A DNA stretch of 64,000 nt from Lunularia cruciata (GCA_948567375.1 OX419757.1:34782001-34846000), one strand, 5' to 3'; positions 1 through 10,537 are shown, counted from the first letter of the stretch. The notes: generated by a model not told the origin, from the sequence alone. A program made the numbers and translations.

Positions 1-561
1 AAGACTCAAGACATTGCTCACTAGAGGACTCAATGAGAGAGAGATAGTTGCAAATGAAAGGATGATGAGTACCTCCTCACTCCTTGTTTATATACTTGTG
101 AAATAGTTACGTACCAAAGTTACTAATTACCGTAGTAACTCAAGTTACTAGACTAAAAGTCAAGTAAAGTCAAAAAGTAGAAAGGAATATCCATTCACAT
201 GGGCATATTCCCCTTATCTTGACCCAACCACTAAAGCAAGGATTCCTTCACATGGGCTATCCTTGGACTAAAGAAGAATCCAAAACAAAAAGGCTTGCGG
301 GCCCAAGAGTTCTCAACTCTTTCCCCAAAGCCAAACACCTAGGAATAATACCAAGTCAACACACTAAAATCCAAAATAGTGGTGCTCATCTTTTCTACTT
401 CCTCTAAAGTAAGGTCCCATCTATCTTAGCTATGACTAACTTTAGCTAACCATGACTAATATAGAACCATCCTTTATCTCTATATAAATAATATCTCTTA
501 AGTACTCGTAATACTAAGCTAAATATCACAATACCACACACATGCACAAATGGGTGTTACA
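1..561 (-). repeat. 3' LTR of element 1 (partial)
   Basis: Matches 7126-7686 with constant offset 7125. Read on the minus strand it begins TGTAACACCC; its far end is outside the window. It follows a G-rich polypurine tract. Confidence 0.95.
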
Positions 562-573
562 TTTACCCCCGGA
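562..573 (-). promoter_or_regulatory. Polypurine tract of element 1
   Basis: The minus strand reads TCCGGGGGTAAA directly before the 3' LTR start TGTAACACC. This is the expected site and composition of the plus-strand primer for reverse transcription. Confidence 0.75.
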
Positions 574-609
574 CTAAGTTTTCACTTTGTCCTCAAAGTG
601 AAGGTCTCT

Positions 610-3600
610 CTACCTTCTATGGTACATCTTCAACTTATCATGGTTAATCCTATCAAAGTGTCTTCCTCCCAACTCCTTGAGATCATAAGTGTAATTTCCC
701 CACACCTTCTCTACTATGAAAGGTCCAAAGTACTTAGGCAAAAACTTCTTTTGCACTCTCTTGAATCGAATGGAATCAAACAACATTACCCAATCACCTT
801 CTTTGAAAGGCTCCACCTTCTTCTTGCCTTGCCTCTTGTCATAGCTCTCCTTTTGTTTCCTTTGGGCTTGCTCCACTCGAACCATAGCAACTGCTCTTGC
901 CTCTTCCAACTCCATGAGTTGATCCTTCCTTGACTTCTCTGCATCACTTCCTTGTGCTTTCTTCAATCTCCTATGAATGCTTTGGAAGGTAGGAAGATCA
1001 AAGTGAATAGGTAAGGTAGACTCAATACCATACACCAATTGGAATGGAGAATATCCAGTGGAAGTCTTCATGGTTGTCCTATACTCCCACAAAACTGCAT
1101 GAATCCTCTTGTCCCAATGATGTTTAGCCCCCTCCATTTCTGCATCTTTGGCCAACATCATGCACAAGGTCTGATTGGTTCTCTCTGCCAAGCCATTGGA
1201 ATTTGGCTTATAGGATGTAGTTACTCTATGTGTGATAGAGAAATGTCGTAGCATGGCTGTAGTAATGCTTCCTGTAAACTCTCCTCCTCTATCAGAAACC
1301 AACTCCAAAGGGCATCCAAACCTAGTGATAATGCGTTCATAAAGAAATCTACCCACTTCATCTTCATTCTTGTCCCTCAATGGTCTAGCCTCAACCCACT
1401 TGGTAAGGTAATCAGTAACTACCACAATGTACCGATTGTTCCTTGGGGTTCTATTGAGAGGTCCTACAAAATCAATTCCCCACTTCTCAAAGGGTCCTAG
1501 CAATGGAATTGATCTAAGTGGTGGAGTGGATGTAGACTTTCTAGAAAAAGCTTGACAAACATGACAAGTTTTGCAATAATCAAGACAATCCTTGAAAATC
1601 CCTCTCCAATGGTAACCTGCATATAGAATCTTGAAAGCAGTCACCTTTCCTGCAAAGTGTCCTCCACATACTAAACCTTCATGAAACTCCTTTATGAGTA
1701 GGATAGACTCTTCCTTACCCACTGCTCTTCGAAGTAGACCATCTGCTCCTTGGTGAAAAAGAATATCCTCCACCATTGTGTAAGGTCTAGATCTTGCTGC
1801 AAGGGCCTTCCTCTCCCTAGCATGCATCCCTTTTGGATAGTTACCTCTTGTCACAAAATCCACAATCTCCTTGTACTCCATTGGAACCTCTTGAGTGACT
1901 GAGATTGTCATGAGCTCCTCATCCGGGAAGGAATCATCTACTGGCTCATCTCCATCATGATCATAGGCTCTAGATAACAAATCAGCATTTGCATGTTTCT
2001 TTCCTGGCCTATCCTCAATTGTGTAGTCATACTCAGACAAGAGTATCATCCACCTTGCTAGTCTCCCTTCAACATTAGGCTTGTTGAAGATGTACTTCAA
2101 AGCCTTGTGATCCGTGACAATTGTGGCTTTCCCTCCAATCAAGTAGTGTCTAAACTTCTTGAGACCAAAGATCACTGCCAACCCTTCTCTCTCTGTGACA
2201 GAGTAGTTCTTCTCTGCTGAAACCATCTGCCTACTAGCATAAGCTATTGGATGATCATGCCCATCTTGGTCTAATTGACTAAGAGTGCATCCTATAGCTA
2301 CATTAGAAGCATCAGTGTAGAGGATGAAAGGCTTACTCCAATCAGGTTTAGCAAGAATTGGAGCTACAACAAGGGATTGCTTGAGCTCCTCAAAAGCTTT
2401 GAGAGCCTCCTTGTCTTCCAAAATCACCATGTAATCTACACCCTTCTTCATGTAGATGGTCAATGCATAAGCCTTGTTGGAAAATGAGAAGATGAACCTC
2501 CTGTAGTACCCAACCATTCCCAAGAATTGGCGTAACTTTGTCAAGCTTGAAGGGAATGGAAGGTCTGAGATTTTCCTCACCTTCTCAGGATCAACTGCTA
2601 TTCCATCCTTGGAGATGATGTGCCCCAAAAGTAGACCTTCTTCACATCCAAAAATGCACTTCTCTGGGTTGAGTGATGCATTTGCCTCATCCAAGCGTTG
2701 CAAGACTTTGATTAGGTGCTCAAAGTGCTCCTCCTTGCTCCCATAGACACAAAAGTCATCAATGAAATCTCTCACAAATTTCCCAATGAAAGGTTCAAAT
2801 ACCTTGTTCATGAACCGTTGGAATGTGGCTGGAGCATTGCAAAGCCCAAAAGGCATGACCTTGAAAGCGTAAGTTCCCCAAGGTGTGGTGAATGTGGTGA
2901 GTTGTTGATGCTCTGGTGCAATCTTGATTTGGTTATATCCACTATAACCATCTCCAAAACTGTACCTCTCATGACCTGCAACCTCCTCCAAGATCTCATC
3001 AATGAATGGCAATGGGTAGTAGTCCTTCTTTGTAACAGCATTGAGCTTCTTGTAATCCACACATACCCGAAGCTTGCCATTCTTTTTCTTCACAATGACA
3101 ATTGGAGACACCCATTCTGAATTCTCCACCTCAAAGATAAATCCAGCCTCCTTGAGCTTATCAATCTCCTCCTTCACAACCAAAGATATTGGTGGGCTAA
3201 TGCGACGTTGCTTTTGGCGGATTGGTCTTGCATGTGACTCCACCTCTATCTTGTGCTCCTCCAAGGTGACTTCCTTCAAATCCTTGTAACTAAAAGCAAA
3301 CACATGGATGAACTTGCGGAAAATCTCCTCAAATCTCACCTTCTCCTCCTTGGTAACATTTGGGCCATACTTGAGGGTAGATAACCTTCTCTCTACCTCC
3401 TCAAGTGTCAATGGTGATTTATCTGGGTCCTTCAAAACCTTTGGCTTAGGTGCAAAATCCATAGCACATAAAGGATACACATCTGAATCAGATTCAGATT
3501 CATCCTCCTCCGTGGAAGTCTCCTCTTCCATGCTTGTGTCCACACCTGAAGCTCCTCCTTCAGAATCTGATTCCCAATAATCAGAAGATGGGGTATCTGA

Positions 3601-5436
3601 ATGTGAAGTGTTGGTGGTGTTAGTCACAGGAACAGTGACTCTATGGTTTGATGGCCCAATCCTTAAGTACCCTTTGTGCCATCGATCAGTTGTGCGTGCT
3701 GCTCTCAACCATGGCCTCCCAAGAAGTAAGTCATAGCTTGAATCCTTCAAGACTTGGAAAGTCATGAGATTTTGGACTCCCATAACTGAAACTACCACCT
3801 TATCCATCACTCCTACTGGTCGAACTTGTTGCTTGTTTGCCATGCTCACCACAAATGTTGAAGGTCTTGAGGGTATCATACCCAACTTCTTCATCAACCT
3901 TTCTGACATGGCATTCACTGCTGATCCTCCATCAACCAATGCATCCTTGATGTTGTGACCATTCACTCTCACATCAATCTTGGAGGCATATTCACAAGCC
4001 TCCCATGGTGCTGGCTTGGCATCCACCACCCCCATTGATACTGGAACTTTTGCCTTCTTCTTCTTCTTGCTCCTTGTAGAACTCAAACCACCTCTAAGCT
4101 CCTTTCTCAAGGTAGGGTTCAAAGCAATTAATTGGCCCACTGTGATGTTAGCCTTGTGACTACCAACATCCTCCAACACATTGTAGTTCCATTGTTGCTT
4201 TGAGATCAAGAAGTCCTCCATCCCCAACTTCTTCCTTGGAGTCTTTGTTGTTGATGGTGCTGAGGTGCGAGTGCTCCTAGTAGACATAGGAGTATCCTTG
4301 CTTGAAGTAAATCCTTGAGAAGAGTGAACATCCTCTGCAAAACGAGCTCTCTTCTTCTCTTGTGCCAAAAGCTCCAAATTAGGACCCTTGGAGTTTGAGC
4401 ACTCTCCCTTCTCATACTTGCTCTCAACCACATCTATGGATGCTATCCCCTTACCTTTGTTGGGATTAGGAGCCACTTGGGTTTCACTACCTCCCTCTTT
4501 CCCTCTATTGGCTCCCTCATAACCCCTTCCTCCATGGTAAGTGGAATTTGGGCAATTCCTTTGGATATGGCCTCTTCCTCCACAACCAAAACAATTTCTA
4601 TCATTGAAATTGTTGGCTGGTTGGCCTCCTCTATATGGATAGTTTCCATAACTCCTAGGCCCTCTCCCTACATTCTGATCCACCTCTCTCTTCTCCCATA
4701 GTTGCACCACATTGATCTTGAGATCCGCAAGTTGTTCTGTGATGGTTTGGAGTGGATCTTTTGGTGGAGGTGCAAGAACTGGAGCAACTACTACTTGTGG
4801 TGCAACCCTTGTCACCAAAGTATCAGAAGTTCCACCATACTTGTAGCCTTGAGGAGGATGCACAACCTCCTTCACCACCAAATCACTCTCATCCCCTTCC
4901 AAACTCTCCTCCATACGAATTGCGATCTTGATAGCTTCAACCTTGGAAGAAGGTTTCTCATATCTCACCTTGCTTCTAATTTGTGGTCTCAATCCTCCCA
5001 CAAAATTCTTGGTGAGCATAGCCCCTATGCCAATCATTGTAGTCTCCACATCATCCCCACCCTTCCTCAACACTATGCGAAATCTGGACTCCAACTTTTC
5101 CACTCTTTCCACATAGACCCTCACTTTCTCTCCATCTCCTTGCTTGAGAAATGTAACCTCACTCATCAATCTCTCATAACTCTCATCAGGAAGAAAGTTC
5201 TCAATGAGTGCTGAAGTCAAAGTCTCCCAAGACTCCTCTTCCCCCTCTCTCCTCTCTCTCTTTTGGTATTCTGACTCATACCATGTAAGTGCTGCATCCT
5301 CAAAGAAATCTGGTAATAATGAGGCCCACTCATTCTTCCTCCTCTCATGGTTTCCTATGCAAGCTCTCTTGAAGTCTCTCACAAAGGCCTCCACATCTTC
5401 TCCATCCTTGCCAAAGAAAACCGGAAGTTTCCCCAT
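610..5436 (-). CDS. gag-pol: Ty3/gypsy Gag-Pol polyprotein, intact
   Basis: Single uninterrupted 1608-codon frame. Visible domains: gag (residues about 1-270), one CCHC knuckle CFGCGGRGHIQRNC near 280, aspartic protease with ALVDGGSAVNAM near 500, reverse transcriptase 740-950 with FGDGYSGYNQIKI near 830 and active-site FIDDF near 892 (variant of YxDD), RNase H with YTDAS near 1045, then integrase. The integrase has an HHCC finger near 1255-1295 and acidic residues in GIDFVGP (about 1320), VSDRGGE (1383) and GLAERTN (1418), giving the D-35-E spacing. The C-terminus has the usual GDWVML/KYFGPF motifs and I see no chromodomain. All catalytic residues I can check are present, so the element may be autonomous. 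Gag and Pol are fused in one frame with no visible frameshift or stop between them. Confidence 0.95.
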   Translation of the reverse strand: MGKLPVFFGKDGEDVEAFVRDFKRACIGNHERRKNEWASLLPDFFEDAALTWYESEYQKRERREGEEESWETLTSALIENFLPDESYERLMSEVTFLKQGDGEKVRVYVERVEKLESRFRIVLRKGGDDVETTMIGIGAMLTKNFVGGLRPQIRSKVRYEKPSSKVEAIKIAIRMEESLEGDESDLVVKEVVHPPQGYKYGGTSDTLVTRVAPQVVVAPVLAPPPKDPLQTITEQLADLKINVVQLWEKREVDQNVGRGPRSYGNYPYRGGQPANNFNDRNCFGCGGRGHIQRNCPNSTYHGGRGYEGANRGKEGGSETQVAPNPNKGKGIASIDVVESKYEKGECSNSKGPNLELLAQEKKRARFAEDVHSSQGFTSSKDTPMSTRSTRTSAPSTTKTPRKKLGMEDFLISKQQWNYNVLEDVGSHKANITVGQLIALNPTLRKELRGGLSSTRSKKKKKAKVPVSMGVVDAKPAPWEACEYASKIDVRVNGHNIKDALVDGGSAVNAMSERLMKKLGMIPSRPSTFVVSMANKQQVRPVGVMDKVVVSVMGVQNLMTFQVLKDSSYDLLLGRPWLRAARTTDRWHKGYLRIGPSNHRVTVPVTNTTNTSHSDTPSSDYWESDSEGGASGVDTSMEEETSTEEDESESDSDVYPLCAMDFAPKPKVLKDPDKSPLTLEEVERRLSTLKYGPNVTKEEKVRFEEIFRKFIHVFAFSYKDLKEVTLEEHKIEVESHARPIRQKQRRISPPISLVVKEEIDKLKEAGFIFEVENSEWVSPIVIVKKKNGKLRVCVDYKKLNAVTKKDYYPLPFIDEILEEVAGHERYSFGDGYSGYNQIKIAPEHQQLTTFTTPWGTYAFKVMPFGLCNAPATFQRFMNKVFEPFIGKFVRDFIDDFCVYGSKEEHFEHLIKVLQRLDEANASLNPEKCIFGCEEGLLLGHIISKDGIAVDPEKVRKISDLPFPSSLTKLRQFLGMVGYYRRFIFSFSNKAYALTIYMKKGVDYMVILEDKEALKAFEELKQSLVVAPILAKPDWSKPFILYTDASNVAIGCTLSQLDQDGHDHPIAYASRQMVSAEKNYSVTEREGLAVIFGLKKFRHYLIGGKATIVTDHKALKYIFNKPNVEGRLARWMILLSEYDYTIEDRPGKKHANADLLSRAYDHDGDEPVDDSFPDEELMTISVTQEVPMEYKEIVDFVTRGNYPKGMHARERKALAARSRPYTMVEDILFHQGADGLLRRAVGKEESILLIKEFHEGLVCGGHFAGKVTAFKILYAGYHWRGIFKDCLDYCKTCHVCQAFSRKSTSTPPLRSIPLLGPFEKWGIDFVGPLNRTPRNNRYIVVVTDYLTKWVEARPLRDKNEDEVGRFLYERIITRFGCPLELVSDRGGEFTGSITTAMLRHFSITHRVTTSYKPNSNGLAERTNQTLCMMLAKDAEMEGAKHHWDKRIHAVLWEYRTTMKTSTGYSPFQLVYGIESTLPIHFDLPTFQSIHRRLKKAQGSDAEKSRKDQLMELEEARAVAMVRVEQAQRKQKESYDKRQGKKKVEPFKEGDWVMLFDSIRFKRVQKKFLPKYFGPFIVEKVWGNYTYDLKELGGRHFDRINHDKLKMYHRR

Positions 5437-5673
5437 CTTAACCCCTCACTATCTATCTTTCCTCTCAATTTTATTTTTTTCTCTTTTCTTTTCTCTCACT
5501 CTATTACTAATAGAGTATATACATGACTAACACCATCTGAGAATAATCCACTCTAGGGAACACAAAAGGTTCAGGTTGCTCCAAGATTTCTATAGCAACA
5601 TCAAATCCTAGAGTGCATATTAATCTAACTCTCATGGATAGTTTATCCATAAGTTGAAAGATTATCTCCATCA

Positions 5674-6171
5674 CTAATCTTGAGAACTAGCTGATGAAGG
5701 TGGTAGTATTTCTGTAGCTGTACTAAGACTCTCTCCAAGATCCTTCACCAAAGTTTCCAAAAGTGCTTTTACTCCACTACACTCATGTCCTTTTGGAAGT
5801 CCTTCAACTCCACAAACCTCACACAACTCCTTGGTCTTAGATCTTCTCCCTCCCAATCTTGGTGAAGAAGGTCCAACATGCAAACCCAAGTCAAGTAAGC
5901 CTCTCCTTTCCCTCAATCTCTTGCTCTCAAAGGTTAATGGACATGAACTTGCCTTATGTCCCTTCTCTCCACATAGAAAGCACTTAGACTCACTCTTTCC
6001 TCCAAGTGGTGTAGGTTTTTGGATCCTCTCAACACTCTCTTCAAATTCTATTGTAAACTCTCTTTTCCTCAAATCCACCCCTACAATCACCTCAAACCCT
6101 TGGGGAACCTTGCATAATCTCAATTTCCACTCTTGATGACCCTCCATGTTCCCAAAGATGAATCTAAACAC
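5674..6171 (-). CDS. Extra 165-aa zinc-knuckle ORF upstream of gag
   Basis: Intact ORF on the same strand as gag-pol, 237 bp ahead of it, inside element 1. It contains a retroviral-type knuckle CFLCGEKGHKASSC (residues about 87-100) and a second cysteine/histidine cluster CEVCGVEGLPKGHEC about 40 residues later, with basic stretches between. The N-terminal 60 residues (EWKLRLCKVPQGFEV and following) resemble nothing I recognise. An extra ORF before gag is known in Ogre/Tat-lineage plant elements, but I cannot show homology. It could be a nucleic-acid-binding accessory protein or a duplicated gag piece. Recent insertion alone could explain its intactness. Confidence 0.6.
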   Translation of the reverse strand: MFRFIFGNMEGHQEWKLRLCKVPQGFEVIVGVDLRKREFTIEFEESVERIQKPTPLGGKSESKCFLCGEKGHKASSCPLTFESKRLRERRGLLDLGLHVGPSSPRLGGRRSKTKELCEVCGVEGLPKGHECSGVKALLETLVKDLGESLSTATEILPPSSASSQD

Positions 6172-7009
6172 TCAAACATGCTTTTTGTTGATCTCAAACT
6201 TCTCATGCATGAGATCTCCACTCTACAGAATTGACCCTTCCTCACAATGTCACTCAAATCTCCCAACTAATATGTCACAGTCCTCTGAAATTTTCCACAC
6301 TTGATCACAACTCTAGGGCGTCCCTCCCTGCAAAATTTTAGATCTTTTCATCGAGCCATTTGGCCTAGACACCTTTCTATTCAGCACCCATATTTCAGAT
6401 TTGGTCTGAAAACCACCCCCCTCACTTCAAAAACTCATAACGCACTGCGCAAAAATGATCTCTCTCTAATTTTTGTGGCAGCAGGTAGGCTACAATGCAC
6501 TGAATTTTCTTGGAAATTTTCAGGACAATTCACTGAAAATTGAAGAAATGGCAGACTCTGTACAATTTTCCAGAGAGCATGCAGTTGCGGGAGCACTTTA
6601 CCCTATCAACTTTCAAAAATTCTAGCCCAGTGCGCATAGAAGCTCTCTCAATAATTTGAAGTGTGCTAACTGAAAGATAACCCAAGCTATCATGTGTAGA
6701 AATCTCAAGTCCAGATCTCAAACTTGAGATTTTGCCCAAAATCACCTTAATCCCCAAAATCTGCAATCCACCTCACACAATCTCTCCAATTCCTCTCATG
6801 TGTACAAGATGTACAAAATCACCTCAAAGACATCATAATGAACTACAGGGTATACAAATGGATCTTGGTTCTCTAACATAAGTTCAGCCCTCTCCTCTCC
6901 TAATGTTCTCTCCAAGTGAGCTCTCATAGCCTCCTTCTGCCTAATGTAGAATTGGACGCGGAACATTATCTTGCCTTCTAGAGAGGTCCCGGCAACGGAA
7001 CCAAAAATG
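6172..7009 (-). other. 5' leader of element 1
   Basis: About 840 bp between the 5' LTR and the extra ORF. It holds the primer site at its LTR end and otherwise no long ORF. A 77-codon frame at 6796-7029 starts in the LTR and crosses the primer site; I do not call it a gene. Confidence 0.7.
6985..7003 (-). promoter_or_regulatory. Primer binding site, tRNA-Asp-like
   Basis: The minus strand reads TGGTTCCGTTGCCGGGACC six bases after the LTR end. It matches the tRNA-Asp primer type (TGGCGCCGTTGCCGGGGA, seen intact at 35292) apart from a few substitutions. The assignment is inference. Confidence 0.65.
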
Positions 7010-7686
7010 TGAGCCGGCCTGTCTCTCACTCAGGATGAACCTCTGATGGCTATTATGGTAGCGCACCATGGACTAAGAAGGCAAGGAACCCCAACTCCAT
7101 CATACTCCTCCAAGGCTAACACTCCAAGACTCAAGACATTGCTCACTAGAGGACTCAATGAGAGAGAGATAGTTGCAAATGAAAGGATGATGAGTACCTC
7201 CTCACTCCTTGTTTATATACTTGTGAAATAGTTACGTACCAAAGTTACTAATTACCGTAGTAACTCAAGTTACTAGACTAAAAGTCAAGTAAAGTCAAAA
7301 AGTAGAAAGGAATATCCATTCACATGGGCATATTCCCCTTATCTTGACCCAACCACTAAAGCAAGGATTCCTTCACATGGGCTATCCTTGGACTAAAGAA
7401 GAATCCAAAACAAAAAGGCTTGCGGGCCCAAGAGTTCTCAACTCTTTCCCCAAAGCCAAACACCTAGGAATAATACCAAGTCAACACACTAAAATCCAAA
7501 ATAGTGGTGCTCATCTTTTCTACTTCCTCTAAAGTAAGGTCCCATCTATCTTAGCTATGACTAACTTTAGCTAACCATGACTAATATAGAACCATCCTTT
7601 ATCTCTATATAAATAATATCTCTTAAGTACTCGTAATACTAAGCTAAATATCACAATACCACACACATGCACAAATGGGTGTTACA
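7010..7686 (-). repeat. 5' LTR of element 1 (677 bp)
   Basis: Runs from tgagccggcc (plus strand) next to the primer site to gtgttaca at 7686, so it begins TG and ends CA on the minus strand. The shared part is indistinguishable from 1-561. The base after it, 7687, resumes the interrupted methyltransferase element. Confidence 0.93.
7212..7219 (-). promoter_or_regulatory. Probable TATA box of element 1 5' LTR
   Basis: The minus strand reads TATATAAAC, leaving about 465 bp of U3 upstream and about 180 bp of R-U5 downstream. A second AT-rich TATA-like string at 7606 lies only 80 bp from the LTR start and is less likely. Confidence 0.45.
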
Positions 7687-8343
7687 GATCTACACCTAGT
7701 AGGGGTGCAGTACCTGCCCTTACTTCTAACACAGCTATGGCTACTCGGATTGAGCAGTTGGAGCAAAGATTGGCTAGTATTGCTATTGCTCATAGGAGAT
7801 CCGATTTGGATGCTGAGGCTTCCACCTCATATGTTGGTGATAAAGATGCTTTGGACTTCATGTGCGGAGCAGCACAGGTGGATGCATCTACAGTAATGAC
7901 TAGGAGTGCAGTACGTGCTCCAGAGCTTAGAGGAGTATCAATGGAGTTGGACTCACAGAGAGGAGAGGTTGGGAGACAGGTCAAACTTCCCCAGTCTTTC
8001 ACGCTATCCGAGGCATTGTAGATGACATCCATGGTTCCTAAACGTCCCGGTGTAGGTGCGGTAGGTGGTGATGGAGTACATGATGGACTACCTGCTAGTC
8101 AGCCACCTACTACTACAGAGATTGAGTCTAGCATGATGTTGGGGGCGGCTCAGCTGATTATGCGGCATCCTTTGTTTTTGGCCAGTGATATGTTTACATT
8201 GGGAGTTGACCCAGCCCCAGTATTCCGGTTGGCTGCCACATTGTGTGACAGTAGGGATGGTGCAGTTCCTACTACTAGAGCAGAGGTGGTTGGTAGTGGA
8301 GCTGACTTGGTTGAGGATCATGGATCCGTTCAGCGACCAATGG
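7687..8343 (+). pseudogene. Gag-like region of the methyltransferase element
   Basis: One frame from 7737 to about 8343 with a single stop near 8020, then a frameshift into the protease frame. It begins with a short heptad-like stretch (TRIEQLEQRLASIAIAHRR). I see no zinc knuckle. The call rests on position before protease. The true N-terminal gag lies before element 1, or is the minus-strand piece at 11025-11388. Confidence 0.4.
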
Positions 8344-8344
8344 T

Positions 8345-8830
8345 TTGTGGCAGGCAGCAGCGGCTAGACTGGAGGAGTTGCCAGCTAGACCGGCCTTTGA
8401 GAGAGCGCAGTTCACACCTGGTGTTGTTCTATTGGATAACCAGAGGGGGACTTTTTGTTTGGTGGTACCTTCAGGGAAGGTCTATACACCACAGAGAGTC
8501 TTGTTAGACTCTGGTGCGCAGCCTCTTATGTTGGGGAAGGTTGCAGTTGTCGGTCTGGAGTTACGGAAGACAGATGTGGAGAGGTGTTCATTTCAGATCT
8601 AGACATCTCTAGCTGGTGGTTTGACACAATACATCACACGTGGAGAGCTTGTTGTCCAAGTTCAGCTTGGTCATCCGATTGATAGCTCGGTGGTGAGAGC
8701 TCAGGCTATTGCGATGATAGCTGGGTCATATGATGTGCTAGTTGGGGGAGCAGTGTTATACCCCATGGGTTTCAGCATTGACTATTGGGAGGAGACAGCC
8801 TCTTATAGACCAGGTTGGCAGTCTGGTGAG
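8345..8830 (+). pseudogene. Retroviral-type aspartic protease
   Basis: Contains the catalytic motif LLDSGAQPLMLGK (8501-8539), followed about 95 codons later by YDVLVGGAVLYPMGF, which fits the ILG-type core of gypsy proteases with the usual spacing. One stop near 8600 breaks it. It precedes the methyltransferase in the same frame after about 130 codons that I do not recognise. Confidence 0.7.
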
Positions 8831-9199
8831 GGACGGGTATGTCGCCTACCAATATGCTTTAGTAGTGGCAGTCTTGGCTCACTACAGTCCGGGACCATGG
8901 TAGCATCAATTTTAGCTTTTAGCGGTGCAGTTACTTGGCCTGGTGACTTGTTGGAGGGGAACGCCCATGCAAAGGATACTCCTGTAGCAGAGGAGATCAC
9001 ACGGCTTTGGAGTACAAGTGGGATTGTTCCATCCACCTTGGATGTTCCATTGTGGAGTTCAGAGGAGGCATTGCAGTAACATGCAGATCAGTTGGTGCAG
9101 CAGGCTTGGAGTGGAGCCTTCTTACCATCAGGAGATGAGTGTGAGGATGAGCCTCTAGAGGCAATTGCTTTAACACCTCTGGATACCACACTCATTGCT

Positions 9200-10200
9200 T
9201 GGCAGTATCCAGTAGAGGGGATATGCCTATTGGAGTTGTTTGGTGGGATCAGCACCGGACTCGCTACGGTGTTACAAGCGGGTATACAAGTACAGAGGTA
9301 CTTGTATGTAGAGAGAGATGAGACTGCTAGGCGAGTCTCTCTACATCATGTGGCACACTTGGCCTATCGGTATCTGGAGTTATTACCAATGTCAGCGGTC
9401 AGAGGTTACCAAAAGGCCCTACCATGAGACATTTCCTTATTGGGGGCGCATGACCTAGAGAGATATGGGCCTATTCACTTGGTGATTTCTGGATGGCCAT
9501 GTCAGGGACATACACGTGTTGGTAGAGGATTGGGTCTTCAGGATCCTTGTTCAAGTGTGTTTTGGGAGATGTTACGGATACTATGACATCTCCAAGTTCA
9601 TCTGTTTGTTTCTCCAGCTTACCTTTCGGAGAACGTTCCTTTGTTGGGTGATTCTTGCACCAGAGTGGTGGCGAGTACACATCAGGTCCATTCTTGGATG
9701 GGACCTGCTGTATTGTTAGATGCAGCCAGAGTGGGATCACGGGCTCATCGTCTTTGTCTTTGGTAGACAAACCTCTTACCCAAAGAGGTTCTACAGTGTG
9801 CTTATGATGGGAGTCAGCGATTGGACCACATTCTTGTTGATGATATCTTGGATGTTGGGCGTCAGTCTCAGACAGTGGTAGTGGCTGATAGGTCACCTAT
9901 GGCAGTGGCAAACCTAGTTGGACAGCCTAGAGCCGCATTTCCCACACTCATGAGTTTCCCAGGCTCTCATGCTTTTTGAGAGGGAGGACCTGGACTTGTT
10001 TGGGACTCACAGTTACAGCAGTTGGTGGAGCCTAACGCTGATGGGAGAGAGCGGGCAATGGGTTTTCACACCGGTATTACCATTATTCCAGCAGTGTCAA
10101 AGGCATCCAGGAGTCAAGTGTTAGGTCAAGCTATGGACCTGAATTGTTTGACCTGGATTGTGAGCCTTGGCTTGGCAGAGCAGCGTAGGATGCACTTGAT
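9200..10200 (+). pseudogene. C5-cytosine DNA methyltransferase domain inside retroelement polyprotein
   Basis: Motifs appear in canonical order. Motif I LELFGGISTGLATVLQAG (about 9230-9285) binds S-adenosylmethionine. Motif II is RYLYVERDETARR (about 9298-9336). Motif IV GWPCQGHTRVGRGLGL (about 9491) has the catalytic Cys and is followed by FWEMLRIL. Motif VI is LSENVP (9623-9640), motif VIII is SRAHRLCLW then TNLLP (about 9735-9770), and the terminal ERAMGF (10051) and RSQVLGQAMDLN (about 10109) match motifs IX/X. The unpermuted order and the FWE and WTN-like elements look most like the DNMT3 class (inference). Protease lies upstream and RT downstream in the same frame, so this was a polyprotein domain, not a host gene by chance nearby. 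Several stop codons make it inactive here. Confidence 0.85.
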
Positions 10201-10537
10201 AGGCATCACCACTTGGACACTTGTGAGCCCTGTGCCTATCGAGACAATTTAGGCACATGCTGGGGGTGATGGACCGAGTGGACATGGTATTCTTGGGACA
10301 CATCCAGTAGCTACTAGGGAGAGTGGTCTACTTGGAGTCCATCTAGGTGAGCATGGGCTACTTGGATTACACCCTTGGTCCACATGGGATGTAGCTAGAG
10401 GACGTGTGGAGCTTGCAGCCAGAGTGGAGGGAGTTTTTCACACAGAGGTTGGGACCTCTAGTGGTCGAGAGCATGACACTATTGCTCCCAAGGGCCCAGT
10501 GTAGCAGTCAGTCAGTGCGTCTTCCACTCCTACTACA

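Larger units (their letters stand above)
1..7686 (-). mobile_element. Young Ty3/gypsy LTR retrotransposon (element 1), 3' LTR cut by window start
   Basis: Minus-strand element with the order 5' LTR (right), primer site, leader, small zinc-knuckle ORF, gag-pol, polypurine tract, 3' LTR (left). Window base 1 aligns with base 7126 of the right LTR and the two copies stay in register, without indels, through 561 and 7686; a 62-codon stretch in both translates identically. By eye the LTRs are identical, so insertion is recent. About 116 bp of the left LTR and the left target duplication lie before the window. The element interrupts the methyltransferase-bearing gypsy element that resumes at 7687. 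Confidence 0.95.

Noticed and set aside
219-407. 62-codon ORF repeated identically at 7344-7532
   Set aside because: It lies antisense in the LTR; identity reflects the young LTR pair, not coding constraint.
550-933. Plus-strand ORFs over the element 1 gag-pol region (for example 550-933, 2716-3120, 4702-5214)
   Set aside because: They are antisense shadows of the intact minus-strand gag-pol and show no domain or codon signal of their own.
6796-7029. 77-codon minus-strand ORF in the element 1 leader
   Set aside because: It starts in the LTR and reads across the primer binding site; no recognisable domain.
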